Assembly (NCBI RefSeq): GCF_027925445.1
Contig: NZ_AP027149.1
Location: forward strand, 1,922,001-1,986,000
Origin: Methylocystis bryophila
Lineage (GTDB): Bacteria; Pseudomonadota; Alphaproteobacteria; Rhizobiales; Beijerinckiaceae
DNA length: 64,000 nt
Direction of reading: 5' to 3'
Within the stretch, counting starts at the first letter, position 1; every line of letters begins with the position of its first letter. Below the pieces are notes generated by a model, which was given only the letters and a program-made list of their open reading frames with translations, did no database searches and was not told the origin of the DNA. Both the position numbers and the translations under genes were made by a program. Shown in pieces: positions 51,491-59,870 of this stretch.

Positions 51491-52045
51491 TCAATTGCGT
51501 ATTGAGGCGACGCGAGCGCGCCACGTCAAAACGCCGTGAGGAGACGGAAAGTTTTTCATCTCGAACGAGAACGCGATCGCGCGGACTTCGTTTGGCGGAA
51601 CGGTGACCTCAATTGGGCTGGAACCGTGACCAATCGTCTCGCATTCCTCGACGGGAGACGCTGTCGTTGGGCAATCATAAGCCGTAAATTCAATGACGAG
51701 CGCGCCCATTCGTTGCGGCGCATTGTTTTTGACGTTTGCCTGAAATGTAAAGCCTTGATCGGTATCGCGATGTCCGGGACCTCTGCTTGCAATGGCCACT
51801 TGTCTCAACTCGACCGCATTCGGGCTGATGGAGAGCCAATGTTCCGACTCTCTTTGGCGCTCCGCATTGCGTTCGGCTTCCTCATGCGCGATCCATCCCC
51901 CGGATCTTCTCTTGTCTGTTGCAAGGAGCACGGCGACGGCGACGACGACGAGGACAGCGATCGCCACTCCAACCGCCCGGGAGACCGGCGATAAGATGAG
52001 CAGCCAGAGAATGAAAACAACCAGCAGAGCTGTGCCGAGGGCCAT
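51491..52045 (-). CDS. Hypothetical membrane-anchored protein with C-terminal beta-sandwich
   Basis: 184 aa. Two hydrophobic segments at the N-terminus (ALLVVFILWLLILSPV; VGVAIAVLVVVAVAVLLAT), a charged helix, then a beta-rich domain (about 85-184; FTFQANVKNNAPQRMGALVI, VPPNEVRAIAFSFEM) resembling periplasmic beta-sandwich domains that follow a pattern of extracellular stress proteins. No family assigned with confidence. Confidence 0.65.
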   Translation of the reverse strand: MALGTALLVVFILWLLILSPVSRAVGVAIAVLVVVAVAVLLATDKRRSGGWIAHEEAERNAERQRESEHWLSISPNAVELRQVAIASRGPGHRDTDQGFTFQANVKNNAPQRMGALVIEFTAYDCPTTASPVEECETIGHGSSPIEVTVPPNEVRAIAFSFEMKNFPSPHGVLTWRARVASIRN

Positions 52046-52453
52046 CGGATACGCCTTTCAAGCTGAATGGATGCGCAAGAGTTCCTGTTTCGCGGTCCCT
52101 GGAGCGCCCCCGCGGCCATTCTTCAATCCATCCGGGGAAGATGATCCCAGTCGGCTTCGCGGGGATCAATCTCCCTCTCCGCGGCATCGTAAATCAAGTC
52201 GGTCCTCGGAGGCGGCCTTGCCCGCGGCGACGATGAGGGCGTCAACTGTCTCGCAGCGCCATGCGCGAGCGACACCGAGCTCATCGCGGAATACCCCTAT
52301 CCCATCGAAGAGAAGGATTTCTCAGTGGTGTCCCCGCGTGTGAATTTTCTGCAATCGGCGCTATGCTGTTTTCATCGTCGAGATGACGTTTCCCCTAGGC
52401 TTCGACGGCTGAGAGACGGATCGCGCTCCCGCTTACACAGCAAGGAGCGCGTT
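52046..52453. other. Intergenic region, no supported gene
   Basis: 408 bases. On the minus strand a stretch with protein-like composition (ELGVARAWRCETVDALIVAA) is open for about 50 codons but has no start codon, so it may be a decayed small gene. Confidence 0.3.
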
Positions 52454-52663
52454 ATGAGCATCCCGACCGTAAATATCGTCACGGCTGAGTCGCCGCGAGA
52501 AGTCCCGGGCGTGTGCTTGCGCCTGTCGCAGGAATATTGGCGCGCCACTGAGGCATTGATGCTCGCGACGCATGCAAGCAACAGTGAATTGGCTCGCCGG
52601 ACTCAGGGAGTCGTAACGGAATCCTACGCTCTGCTGCGCGAGCTTGGTCGGTCTGGCTTTTAG
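52454..52663 (+). CDS. Hypothetical small protein
   Basis: 69 aa from ATG 52454, with CAAGGAG 8 bases upstream. The sequence is helical (LSQEYWRATEALMLATHASN; VVTESYALLRELGRSG), a little like the core of short phasin-type or stress-induced helical proteins, but no family is recognised. Confidence 0.5.
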   Translation: MSIPTVNIVTAESPREVPGVCLRLSQEYWRATEALMLATHASNSELARRTQGVVTESYALLRELGRSGF

Positions 52664-53106
52664 ATCACGCAGCATTTGGGCGGAATCGCCCGAACGCTGA
52701 AAACGTGATCCATTTTTGAAGCTTAGCGCGCGTTTCCCGCTCGAACGGAATCGTTCGAGCGATAAGGAACCGCGCCAAGTCAAAAAGTTGGCTTCATGGT
52801 TCGCGTCCTCACACGGGCGGGCCGGCGCGCATCAGGGTGGGAGCGCAGCGCGCCTTATTTTCGCGATTCGGCGCCTAATGCGCTATAGATATGAAATACA
52901 TACAGAAGCTGTGCTGTAAGAAACAAGCCCTGTAGCGGGCGATACAGCAAAATTTTCTGAACTGTGCTTTTTATGTTACAGGATTATTCTGGCATGATTT
53001 CTGTGCATCTGGATGCTATACATGGGAACATTGCCTGCTTTATATGCGAATGCCTGATGTGGCTCATTTTATAATGCATATGATAGCCGCGGCGCGGCTG
53101 AAGACT
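52664..53106. other. Intergenic region: dispersed repeat copy and AT-rich tract
   Basis: 443 bases. At 52738-52761 CGCTCGAACG/CGTTCGAGCG makes a perfect 10-bp hairpin with GAAT loop; with its flanks it resembles the element at 25630-25675. From about 52860 to 53090 the sequence turns AT-rich with many short repeats of CTGTA/TACAG. No gene called. Confidence 0.5.
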
Positions 53107-53946
53107 TCAGCCCCGAGACAAAGGCGAGGAGGGAAGTTGGTCGCTCTCCCGGCGGAGCGCGGCACAGGGAATGAACCGCCGCGCGCCCGAGAGGTCGTCG
53201 ACCGCAACGACCTCGACCCCATAGAGGCCGCGCAGTGTCTCCGAGGTGACGACTGCGCGCGGCGGCCCGTCGGCGGTGATGCGTCCCTCGCACAGCACGA
53301 CGACCCGATCGGCGAAACTGAGGGCGTGTTCGGGATTATGTGTGCTCACCAGGATCGCGCGTCCCGTGCGCGCCAGCTCGCGCATATGCAGCAGCACGCG
53401 CTGCTCATAGCCGAAATCCAACCCCCTCAACGGCTCGTCCATGATGAGAGTCGGCGCGCCCTGGGCCAGGGCGCGCGCGATCAAAGCCAATTGGCGTTCT
53501 CCTCCGGAAACTTCCGTGTAGCGGCGCTCGGCGAGATGGGCGATCTCGAGCTGTGCGAGCGCGCGCTCGACGTTCTCGCGGTCGCTTTGGGAGGGCGCCC
53601 GGAAAAGCCCCGAATGCGCCAGCCGGCCCAGCATGACGATGTCGCTCACCCGATAGGGGAAGGGCGCCGAGTGATTCTGGGGCACATAGGCGAGGCTTTG
53701 CGCGACTTGCCGAGCCGTGAAGGCGCGCAGGCTCGATCCGTCGAGAAGGACCTCTCCGCCGCTGGGCCGAGACAGTCCGAGCAGCAGTCGAAAGAGCGTG
53801 CTCTTTCCAGCGCCATTGGCGCCGAGAAGCGCGACGACCTCCCCTTCACGCAGACCCAGCGAGGCGCCGCGAAGAACGGCCTTGGCTCCATGCGAGAAAC
53901 GCAAGTCTCTTCCTTCGAGCCGATAGGGACGGCGATCCGTCGTCAT
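53107..53946 (-). CDS. FecE-type ABC transporter ATP-binding protein
   Basis: 279 aa. Walker A GANGAGKST, Q-loop VPQNHSAPFP, signature VSGGERQLALIARAL, Walker B TLIMDEPLRGLD, and H-loop VSTHNPEHAL are all present. It powers the permease encoded just upstream, overlapping it by 4 bases. The family imports iron-siderophores, heme, cobalamin or other metal chelates. It is the last gene of the four-gene operon. Confidence 0.92.
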   Translation of the reverse strand: MTTDRRPYRLEGRDLRFSHGAKAVLRGASLGLREGEVVALLGANGAGKSTLFRLLLGLSRPSGGEVLLDGSSLRAFTARQVAQSLAYVPQNHSAPFPYRVSDIVMLGRLAHSGLFRAPSQSDRENVERALAQLEIAHLAERRYTEVSGGERQLALIARALAQGAPTLIMDEPLRGLDFGYEQRVLLHMRELARTGRAILVSTHNPEHALSFADRVVVLCEGRITADGPPRAVVTSETLRGLYGVEVVAVDDLSGARRFIPCAALRRESDQLPSSPLSRG

Positions 53947-54941
53947 AGCCAGGCGCGCCGCGCGCTGCGCAGCACGAGCACGAAGGCGGGAATGCCGATG
54001 AGCTCCGTGACGACGCCGATAGGAATTTCGGCGGCGGCGAGCGTGCGCGAGGCGCTATCCGCAATGATGAGAAAAATCGCGCCGAGCAGGGCCGCCCTGG
54101 GCAGCAGGCGGCTGTTCAGCGGGCCGAAGGCCAGACGGGCGACGTGAGGCACGAACAGCCCGATCCAACCGATCATGCCGGCCAGCGCGACCGCGAGCGA
54201 CGAGATCAGCGTCGCCAACAGGATCACGCCGTAACGGACGACCGTGACGGGCACGCCGAGCGAGCGGGCTTCATCGTCTCCCATGGCGAGCGCATCGAGC
54301 GGCCGGCCGAGCAGGGCAAGCGAGATCATGCCGAAGAGCAGAGGCCCGCTTGCGAGGCCGATGCGCCGCAGATCGATTCCGCCGAGGCTTCCCATAAGCC
54401 AGTAAACGATCGAAGGCAGCTGATCATTGGGATCGGCCGTGTATTTGACGATCGACAGCAGGGAGGTGAAGAGCGCGCCGGAGATCATGCCGCCGAGCAG
54501 CAGCATCACCGTCGAGGCTGGACCGCAAAGATTGGCGATGAGGACGCCGACGCCGACCGCGACGAGCCCCATCAGAAAAGCGAGGAGCTGGATCGTGAGC
54601 CAATTGCCGGAGGAGAGAATGCCGAGGCCCGCGCCAAAGCTCGCGCCGCCCAACACGCCGAGAATGCCCGGCGAGACCAGCGGATTGCGAAACACCGCCT
54701 GATAGGACGCGCCCGAGATCGCCAGCGCCGCGCCGATGAGCCCCGCGCCCAAGATGCGCGGCAAGCGGATCTCGACGATGACATTGTGCAGGAGGTCCCG
54801 GCGCGCAGGGTCGAGCGCGCTCCCCGAGAATTGTGCGCCGAGGAAGGCGAGAAGATCGGAAATGCCGATGGGATATCTGCCGATCGTCAACGCGAAGCCG
54901 CCCACGAGCAGGAGCAGCGCGATCAGGCCGAGAAACGGCAT
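53943..54941 (-). CDS. FecCD-family ABC transporter permease
   Basis: 332 aa with about ten hydrophobic segments. RLPRILGAGLIGAALAISGASYQAVFRNPLVSPGILGV is the family hallmark, and GMIGWIGLFVPHVAR is the conserved cytoplasmic/ATPase contact region. One permease gene serves as homodimer. It follows the binding-protein gene by 9 bases. Confidence 0.93.
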   Translation of the reverse strand: MPFLGLIALLLLVGGFALTIGRYPIGISDLLAFLGAQFSGSALDPARRDLLHNVIVEIRLPRILGAGLIGAALAISGASYQAVFRNPLVSPGILGVLGGASFGAGLGILSSGNWLTIQLLAFLMGLVAVGVGVLIANLCGPASTVMLLLGGMISGALFTSLLSIVKYTADPNDQLPSIVYWLMGSLGGIDLRRIGLASGPLLFGMISLALLGRPLDALAMGDDEARSLGVPVTVVRYGVILLATLISSLAVALAGMIGWIGLFVPHVARLAFGPLNSRLLPRAALLGAIFLIIADSASRTLAAAEIPIGVVTELIGIPAFVLVLRSARRAWL

Positions 54942-54950
54942 CGCGGACGC

Positions 54951-55979
54951 TCAGCGGGTGATGCGGGCGTAATCGGCGTCGCTGAGATCGACGCCCAGGA
55001 AGAGACGGTAGAATTTCTTGGTCTCGGCTTTGAGGTCCAGAGGATAGCGCGACGGATAAAAGAGATTGGCGAGCCATTGCACGCCTAAACCGCGCATGAA
55101 GCTTGGCGGGCGATCGAGCCAATTGAACGGCGCGCGCGGAATGGCGACAACGCGTCCGGTCTTCGCCGCGGGCACGTTGCGCCAGCTTTCGAGCGAAGCG
55201 ACGGAACGCGCGAAATTCGGGTCCAGAGCGAGAATGAGCTGCGGCTGCAAGGCGATGATCTGCTCGAGACCGATGGTCTCCATGCCCATGTGGCTCTTGG
55301 GCTCGCAATGATAGACGTCGTCGGCGCCCGCAAGCCGAATTGGTTCCGCATGAAAGCTTTTGTCGCAGTCTGTGGCGAGGCCGTCAGGGCCTTCAGCGTA
55401 ATAAACCCGTAGCTTCTTGTCGGCGGGAATATCGCCGACCGCCTTGGCCACGCGCGTCAGCGCGTCGTCGAGGTAATCGGCGAGCTCCGCGCCCCTCTGC
55501 TTTCGCCCCAGAACCTCTCCGAGGAAGCGGTAGGCGGGGACGTAATCGGCGAGCGTGTCGAGCTTGAGGAAGACGACGGGAAGTCCGAGCTTGGCGAAGC
55601 TCTCTTCTGTTTTCGCCCTGTCCTCCAGACCGTCGAGCCAGGCGATCACCAGATCCGGCTTGCGGCTCAGCACCTCTTCGGGATTGAGCGGCCGTCCCAT
55701 GCCGGCCTGGCTGCCGAGCGCCGGCAGATCGACGACCTCCTTGCGGAGCAGCGCTTTTTCATCCGTCTTGAATGGCGTGTTGAGGCCGATCAGCAGCTCC
55801 GGCGCAATCGCATAGACGGCGAGCGTCGCTGGCGGAGACGATCCGTAGACGCGGCCGATCTGCGCGGGGATGCGCACATGGCGGCCCGCCATGTCGACGA
55901 CCTCCCGCGTCTCCCCGGCGCGGGAGGTCGCGCAGGAAAGCACGCTAAGGCTCAAGAAAACGAGAAGTCTCAGCATCAT
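54951..55979 (-). CDS. Periplasmic substrate-binding protein (FecB/BtuF type)
   Basis: 342 aa with a signal peptide (LRLLVFLSLSVLSCATSRAG). Domain features: VVDMAGRHVRIPAQIGRVYG, LSRKPDLVIAWLDGLED, and the long interdomain helix typical of the cluster A binding proteins. Ligand unknown: iron chelate, other metallophore or cobalamin are possible. It overlaps the oxidoreductase gene (ATGA), so the binding protein and an enzyme are made together. Confidence 0.88.
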   Translation of the reverse strand: MMLRLLVFLSLSVLSCATSRAGETREVVDMAGRHVRIPAQIGRVYGSSPPATLAVYAIAPELLIGLNTPFKTDEKALLRKEVVDLPALGSQAGMGRPLNPEEVLSRKPDLVIAWLDGLEDRAKTEESFAKLGLPVVFLKLDTLADYVPAYRFLGEVLGRKQRGAELADYLDDALTRVAKAVGDIPADKKLRVYYAEGPDGLATDCDKSFHAEPIRLAGADDVYHCEPKSHMGMETIGLEQIIALQPQLILALDPNFARSVASLESWRNVPAAKTGRVVAIPRAPFNWLDRPPSFMRGLGVQWLANLFYPSRYPLDLKAETKKFYRLFLGVDLSDADYARITR

Positions 55980-56995
55980 GGCGCGAATTCCTCGAGCGTT
56001 GCGGGCGGGGGAGGTCCACCGGCGGCGAGCCGCGGGCGAATGATCGACGCGAAATCATCGAGGCAGCGCATCGCCTTCTCATCGTCCGCCGTCGCGGGCT
56101 TCAAGAGCAGCGAACCGAGCTTCACCTGCCTGTCGATGTCGAGGATTTTCTCGACCACCTCGTCGTAACTGCCGATCAGCGAGCGTCCCAGAAGCTCCTC
56201 GGGATCGAAATTTGCCGCCGGTCCCGAGCCCTGCGCCAGGAAGATGCCGCGCATGCGTTCCGCGAAGCGCCGGATGAAGGGCAGGGCCTCGTCGAGGGCC
56301 GCCTTCCGCGTCGGCGCCGCGAAGTAGAAGCGGGCCAGGGCCATGCGCGGATCTCCGCCTGGGCAGGCGGCGCGATAGGCCTGCGCCGCCTCGACGACGC
56401 GCTCGAGAGAGAAGGGCGAGGCGGCCATGAGGCCGAAGCCCCGGTTCGCCGCATATTCAATGGCGGCGGGCGTCGCCGTGGCGATCCAGGTGGGAAGCGG
56501 ATCCTGCAGGGGGCGCGGGCAGATCGACACATCCTCCGCCTGATAGTACGCGCCGGAAAAGCTCACCCGTTCCTCGACGAGCAGTCGATGGATCAGTTCG
56601 AGCGCTTCGAGCGTCTGCTCGCGCGCCTGCGCCTTCTCGACATGGAAATGCTTGTTCTGAAGTTGGAAGGGGCCGCCCTTGGCGACGCCGAAGTCGAAGC
56701 GCCCGTTGGAGAGCACGTCGATGGTGGCGACGTCTTCCGCCACCTGAATCGGATCGCGAAAAGCAAGGAGCACGGCCGCGGAGCCGAGCCGGATGCGCGT
56801 CGTCACGCCCGCGAGATGACCCAGCAGCACGAGGATCGAGGGGCTCGCGGCGTCCGGGTTGAAATGATGCTCCGCCACCCAGGCTTCCTCGAAACCGAGC
56901 TTCTCAGCGTGCAGGATCAGCCGCGTCTGCGAATCGAAGCAGGCCTTATAGTTCGCCAAGGGGTTTTCGTAGGTGCAGAAGACGCCGACCCGCAT
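55976..56995 (-). CDS. LLM-class (luciferase-like) flavin-dependent oxidoreductase
   Basis: 339 aa TIM-barrel flavoenzyme. WVAEHHFNPDAASPSILVLL, TTRIRLGSAAVLLAFRDPIQ, VAEDVATIDVLSNGRFDFGVAKG follow the bacterial-luciferase family. It is the first gene of the operon with a FecB/C/D/E-type importer. I infer that it modifies or degrades the imported ligand, for example by oxidative cleavage of a metal chelator, but the sequence does not tell the substrate. Confidence 0.85.
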   Translation of the reverse strand: MRVGVFCTYENPLANYKACFDSQTRLILHAEKLGFEEAWVAEHHFNPDAASPSILVLLGHLAGVTTRIRLGSAAVLLAFRDPIQVAEDVATIDVLSNGRFDFGVAKGGPFQLQNKHFHVEKAQAREQTLEALELIHRLLVEERVSFSGAYYQAEDVSICPRPLQDPLPTWIATATPAAIEYAANRGFGLMAASPFSLERVVEAAQAYRAACPGGDPRMALARFYFAAPTRKAALDEALPFIRRFAERMRGIFLAQGSGPAANFDPEELLGRSLIGSYDEVVEKILDIDRQVKLGSLLLKPATADDEKAMRCLDDFASIIRPRLAAGGPPPPATLEEFAP

Positions 56996-57495
56996 CGCGA
57001 TCGTTCCCGGAATGAGGCTTGGCGGCCGTGGACGTCCGTTTGAGCTCGTCGCCCGTCCCCCTGAGAGGATCCGAGCCTCCGGCTACGCGATATAAAACGT
57101 CTGCATATTGCGCTGTAAAGCCTCAATTTGCGGCAGACAGGAACGAGCGCGGCGACGGCGTCGTCGCATCAAATGGCCTTTGTTCCTTCCCGCAACCCGC
57201 GCATAGAAACCCAACTGGGAGGACCGCTCCCTACCGTGCGCGCAGGAGGGATTTCCTGGTGAGTTTTTGGTGAGTAGAGATAACAACACGGAGGCAAAAG
57301 TGTCGTAAGTTTATGATTTCTTGGCGCAGCGTGACAGGCGATGATGAGGACTACGTTTACGCTATAGCTCTCTCTTGAGCGGAGTTCGAAACGTCGTGGC
57401 GACCCGGCTTGGTCAACGGTGCAAATACGTATGTGAGTTAAGTCCCAAGGGCAACTTTCGTCGCCTGCATTGGCTCGCCAAGGCGGGAGCACGGT
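56996..57495 (-). other. Intergenic region upstream of the oxidoreductase/transport operon
   Basis: 500 bases, no gene seen. It must contain the promoter of the four-gene operon and the 3' end of the kinase transcript. No riboswitch fold or known operator was recognised; a cobalamin riboswitch box was looked for and not seen. Confidence 0.4.
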
Positions 57496-58884
57496 TTAGG
57501 CCTTGTCCAAATCGGGGAACGACAGTTTGAACGTCGCGCCGCCGCCGGGCGTGTCCTCGACCCAAATGCGTCCGCCGATTTTCTCCATCAGTTCTTTCGC
57601 GATCGCGAGGCCCAGCCCAGTGCCGACGGTGTTTTCATTCTTGCGCCAGAAGGGTTCGAAAATCTTTTCTCGGTCCTCGAGGGGAACGCCCTCGCCGTGA
57701 TCGATGATCGAGACCGTGGCGTCGTAGTTGATGGAAACCAGCACGGCGCCGCCAGCGGGTTCCGCCCGCAACGCGTTGTCGAGAAGATTTCCTACGATGC
57801 TGTCTATGGCGCGGATATTGCCCTTCGCCATCAACCCGGACGTGGGGCCTTCAAACACGATGTGTCTGCCGTTTTCCATGACGAGCGGCGTATAATCCGA
57901 GACCTTCGCGAAGACCGTCGCGGCGAGATCCACGAGATCGGCGGCTTGCGAGGGCGATCGAGCGATGCGCGCAGAGGCGAGAAGCTGTTCGACAATGCTT
58001 TGCAGCTGACTGAGATGCCGCTTCAATTCTTTCGAAACGGCGTCACTTGGCATCGTCTCCACGAGAGCGATCAAAATTGCGATCGGCGTTCGCAGTTCAT
58101 GCGCCGCATTTGCGCCGAAGCGCCGCTCGCGCTGGATCCCGGCCTCTAGGCTCGTTAGCGCATTGTTTACGGCGGAGACAAAGGGTTCGATTTCTGTGGG
58201 GACCTCGCTTTCCGGAAGGCGTTGATCGAGCGACCGGAGATCAATCTCTCTCGCCTGTTGCGCGACCTTTCGAAGCGGGGCCATGCTCCGTCTCAATCCG
58301 AACCACAGAAATCCAATGACGATCAAAATGATGGGGATTAGCTGAGGCGCGAGGCGAGACAGATCGGAGGAGAAGTCAAAAAAGACATCTGCCCATCTGA
58401 AGCCAAAGCCGGAAACGGCGACCACATAGGTTCCTAAGGGCGTATTGATGGATGTCGCCGTGGTCTCGGAGGCGTTCTCGGTCCCCTTCTCTGGCGAGAG
58501 GAAATCTATCGATACGGATTTCAGGCTGTTGCTGAACTGCAGCGGCAGCGTCAGCCCCGCCGAGGAACCGCGCAGAGCCTCTCCTGTCGATTGATCGAAA
58601 ACCGCATATCTCAAGTTGGGCATATCGGCTGTAAGCCGCCCTAAATCCGGCGCCGGCCTGATCTCGACGATTCCCTCCGCCGTACGCACTAAGGATTTGA
58701 CCACGAGCTGTTGGGCGGTTTGCGCGCCAAGATAACTCCAGCTGTGAGGTTCCGATCTCGCGGCCTCGTAGAGCTGCGCCGCGATCAAGCCTGCGTCGAC
58801 CAAGGTGAGGCCGACGAGGATTCCGATGACCGAGACGAGGGTCAGCCGAGCCGCAAGAGATCGAGAGAAAAGTCTCAGTCGCAT
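57496..58884 (-). CDS. Membrane sensor histidine kinase (QseC/PhoQ-like layout)
   Basis: 462 aa. Two membrane helices (about 14-35 and 180-200) enclose a periplasmic sensor region of about 145 residues; then HAMP, HisKA with H-box GANAAHELRTPIA, and HATPase with GNLLDNALRAEP, IIDHGEGVP, GTGLGLAIAKELME. The start lies 10 bases inside the end of the response regulator gene. It probably senses ligand or metal state for the uptake genes on both sides. Confidence 0.9.
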   Translation of the reverse strand: MRLRLFSRSLAARLTLVSVIGILVGLTLVDAGLIAAQLYEAARSEPHSWSYLGAQTAQQLVVKSLVRTAEGIVEIRPAPDLGRLTADMPNLRYAVFDQSTGEALRGSSAGLTLPLQFSNSLKSVSIDFLSPEKGTENASETTATSINTPLGTYVVAVSGFGFRWADVFFDFSSDLSRLAPQLIPIILIVIGFLWFGLRRSMAPLRKVAQQAREIDLRSLDQRLPESEVPTEIEPFVSAVNNALTSLEAGIQRERRFGANAAHELRTPIAILIALVETMPSDAVSKELKRHLSQLQSIVEQLLASARIARSPSQAADLVDLAATVFAKVSDYTPLVMENGRHIVFEGPTSGLMAKGNIRAIDSIVGNLLDNALRAEPAGGAVLVSINYDATVSIIDHGEGVPLEDREKIFEPFWRKNENTVGTGLGLAIAKELMEKIGGRIWVEDTPGGGATFKLSFPDLDKA

Positions 58885-59549
58885 GTCGCGATGAAATAGC
58901 CGATGCCGCGAGCGACATGGATTTCAACCCTTGCGCCGGCGTCCTTCAGACTCTTGCGCAAATGCGACACGACGCCGTTCAAGTGATTCCAATGCAGGTC
59001 TTCGTGATCTCCATAGAGATCCTCGAAGATGCGATCGCGCTGGACGACGCGACCAGGTCGACGCATCAGCGCCTCCAAAAGCGCCAGTTCCCGCCGCTGC
59101 AGAACAATGGCCTTTCCGCCGACAGTGACTTCTCTGCTGTCAGGCGCAAAGCACAGATTGGCGACTCTGGTGATGGGGGTGACGGCGCCGTCCGCTCGGC
59201 GCAAATTGGCGCGGATGCGCGCCATCAATTCCTTGGGGTTGTAAGGCTTGGTCAAATAGTCGTCGGCGCCCGCGTCGAGTCCGGCGATCTTCTGATCCTC
59301 GTCGTCGAGCGCCGTGAGCATCATGATTCGCGCATTGGGTTGCAGGGAGCGGATTTGCGGCGCCAGCCGAATGCCGTCGCCGTCCGGCAGCCGTCGGTCG
59401 AGTATGGCGAGGGAATAGGTGATGGCGGCGATTTTCTCGCCCGCCTCCCTGATCGTCGCGACTCGGTCGACCTCGAAGCCGTTGTCGGCGATTTGCTCGA
59501 CCAGCCTCAGGGCGAGGTCGTCATTGTCTTCCAGGATCAATATCCGCAT
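58875..59549 (-). CDS. OmpR-family response regulator
   Basis: 224 aa from ATG 59549. Receiver domain (LEDNDDLALRLV, phospho-aspartate in SLAILDRRLPDGDG, LTKPYNPKEL) and winged-helix DNA-binding domain (LQRRELALLEALMRRPGRVV; VVSHLRKSLKDAGARVEIHV). The frame is open far upstream without likeness. It is divergent from the TonB receptor gene, and the 320-base gap between them is a likely binding region. Confidence 0.92.
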   Translation of the reverse strand: MRILILEDNDDLALRLVEQIADNGFEVDRVATIREAGEKIAAITYSLAILDRRLPDGDGIRLAPQIRSLQPNARIMMLTALDDEDQKIAGLDAGADDYLTKPYNPKELMARIRANLRRADGAVTPITRVANLCFAPDSREVTVGGKAIVLQRRELALLEALMRRPGRVVQRDRIFEDLYGDHEDLHWNHLNGVVSHLRKSLKDAGARVEIHVARGIGYFIATCD

Positions 59550-59870
59550 CTGCCGCACTCTGCTTGGGGAGCCCCGACTTCCGCCAAGGCGTTCACTTCG
59601 GAGTCTCGCTCGGCTTGGTGGCCACTCGCCTTGCCCCTCACGAATTGTTGCAGTTTTGACACAGATGACGGGAAATTCCAGTCTCGATGCAACATTTGTC
59701 GGACCCAGTTTCTCGAGCAGAGGTTCAACGCAACTTCGAGGGTTACTCATGAAATCCGCCAGGCGCCCGTCGTGGAGGGCTCGGCGAGGAAGCGAAAAAG
59801 ACTGAGTTCAACCTGTTCCGGGAGGAGTCTGGCCAACGGCGACTCCCTGAACCCTCGATGCGGCGAGGCC
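59550..59870. promoter_or_regulatory. Divergent promoter region between response regulator and TonB receptor
   Basis: 321 bases. A spaced inverted repeat TGTTGCA (59646-59652) and TGCAACA (59688-59694) encloses a TTGACA (59656-59661); this could be an operator over a promoter for the receptor. No clear -10 box was found. Suggestive only. Confidence 0.4.

Noticed and set aside
53044..54147. 367-codon plus-strand frame opposite the ABC transporter genes
   Set aside because: Antisense shadow of the ATPase and permease genes, both of which have complete family motifs.
57085..57110. AT-rich TATATCG/CGATATA motif upstream of the oxidoreductase operon as a ModE or Irr box
   Set aside because: It has no second half with correct spacing; the likeness is only to a few bases.
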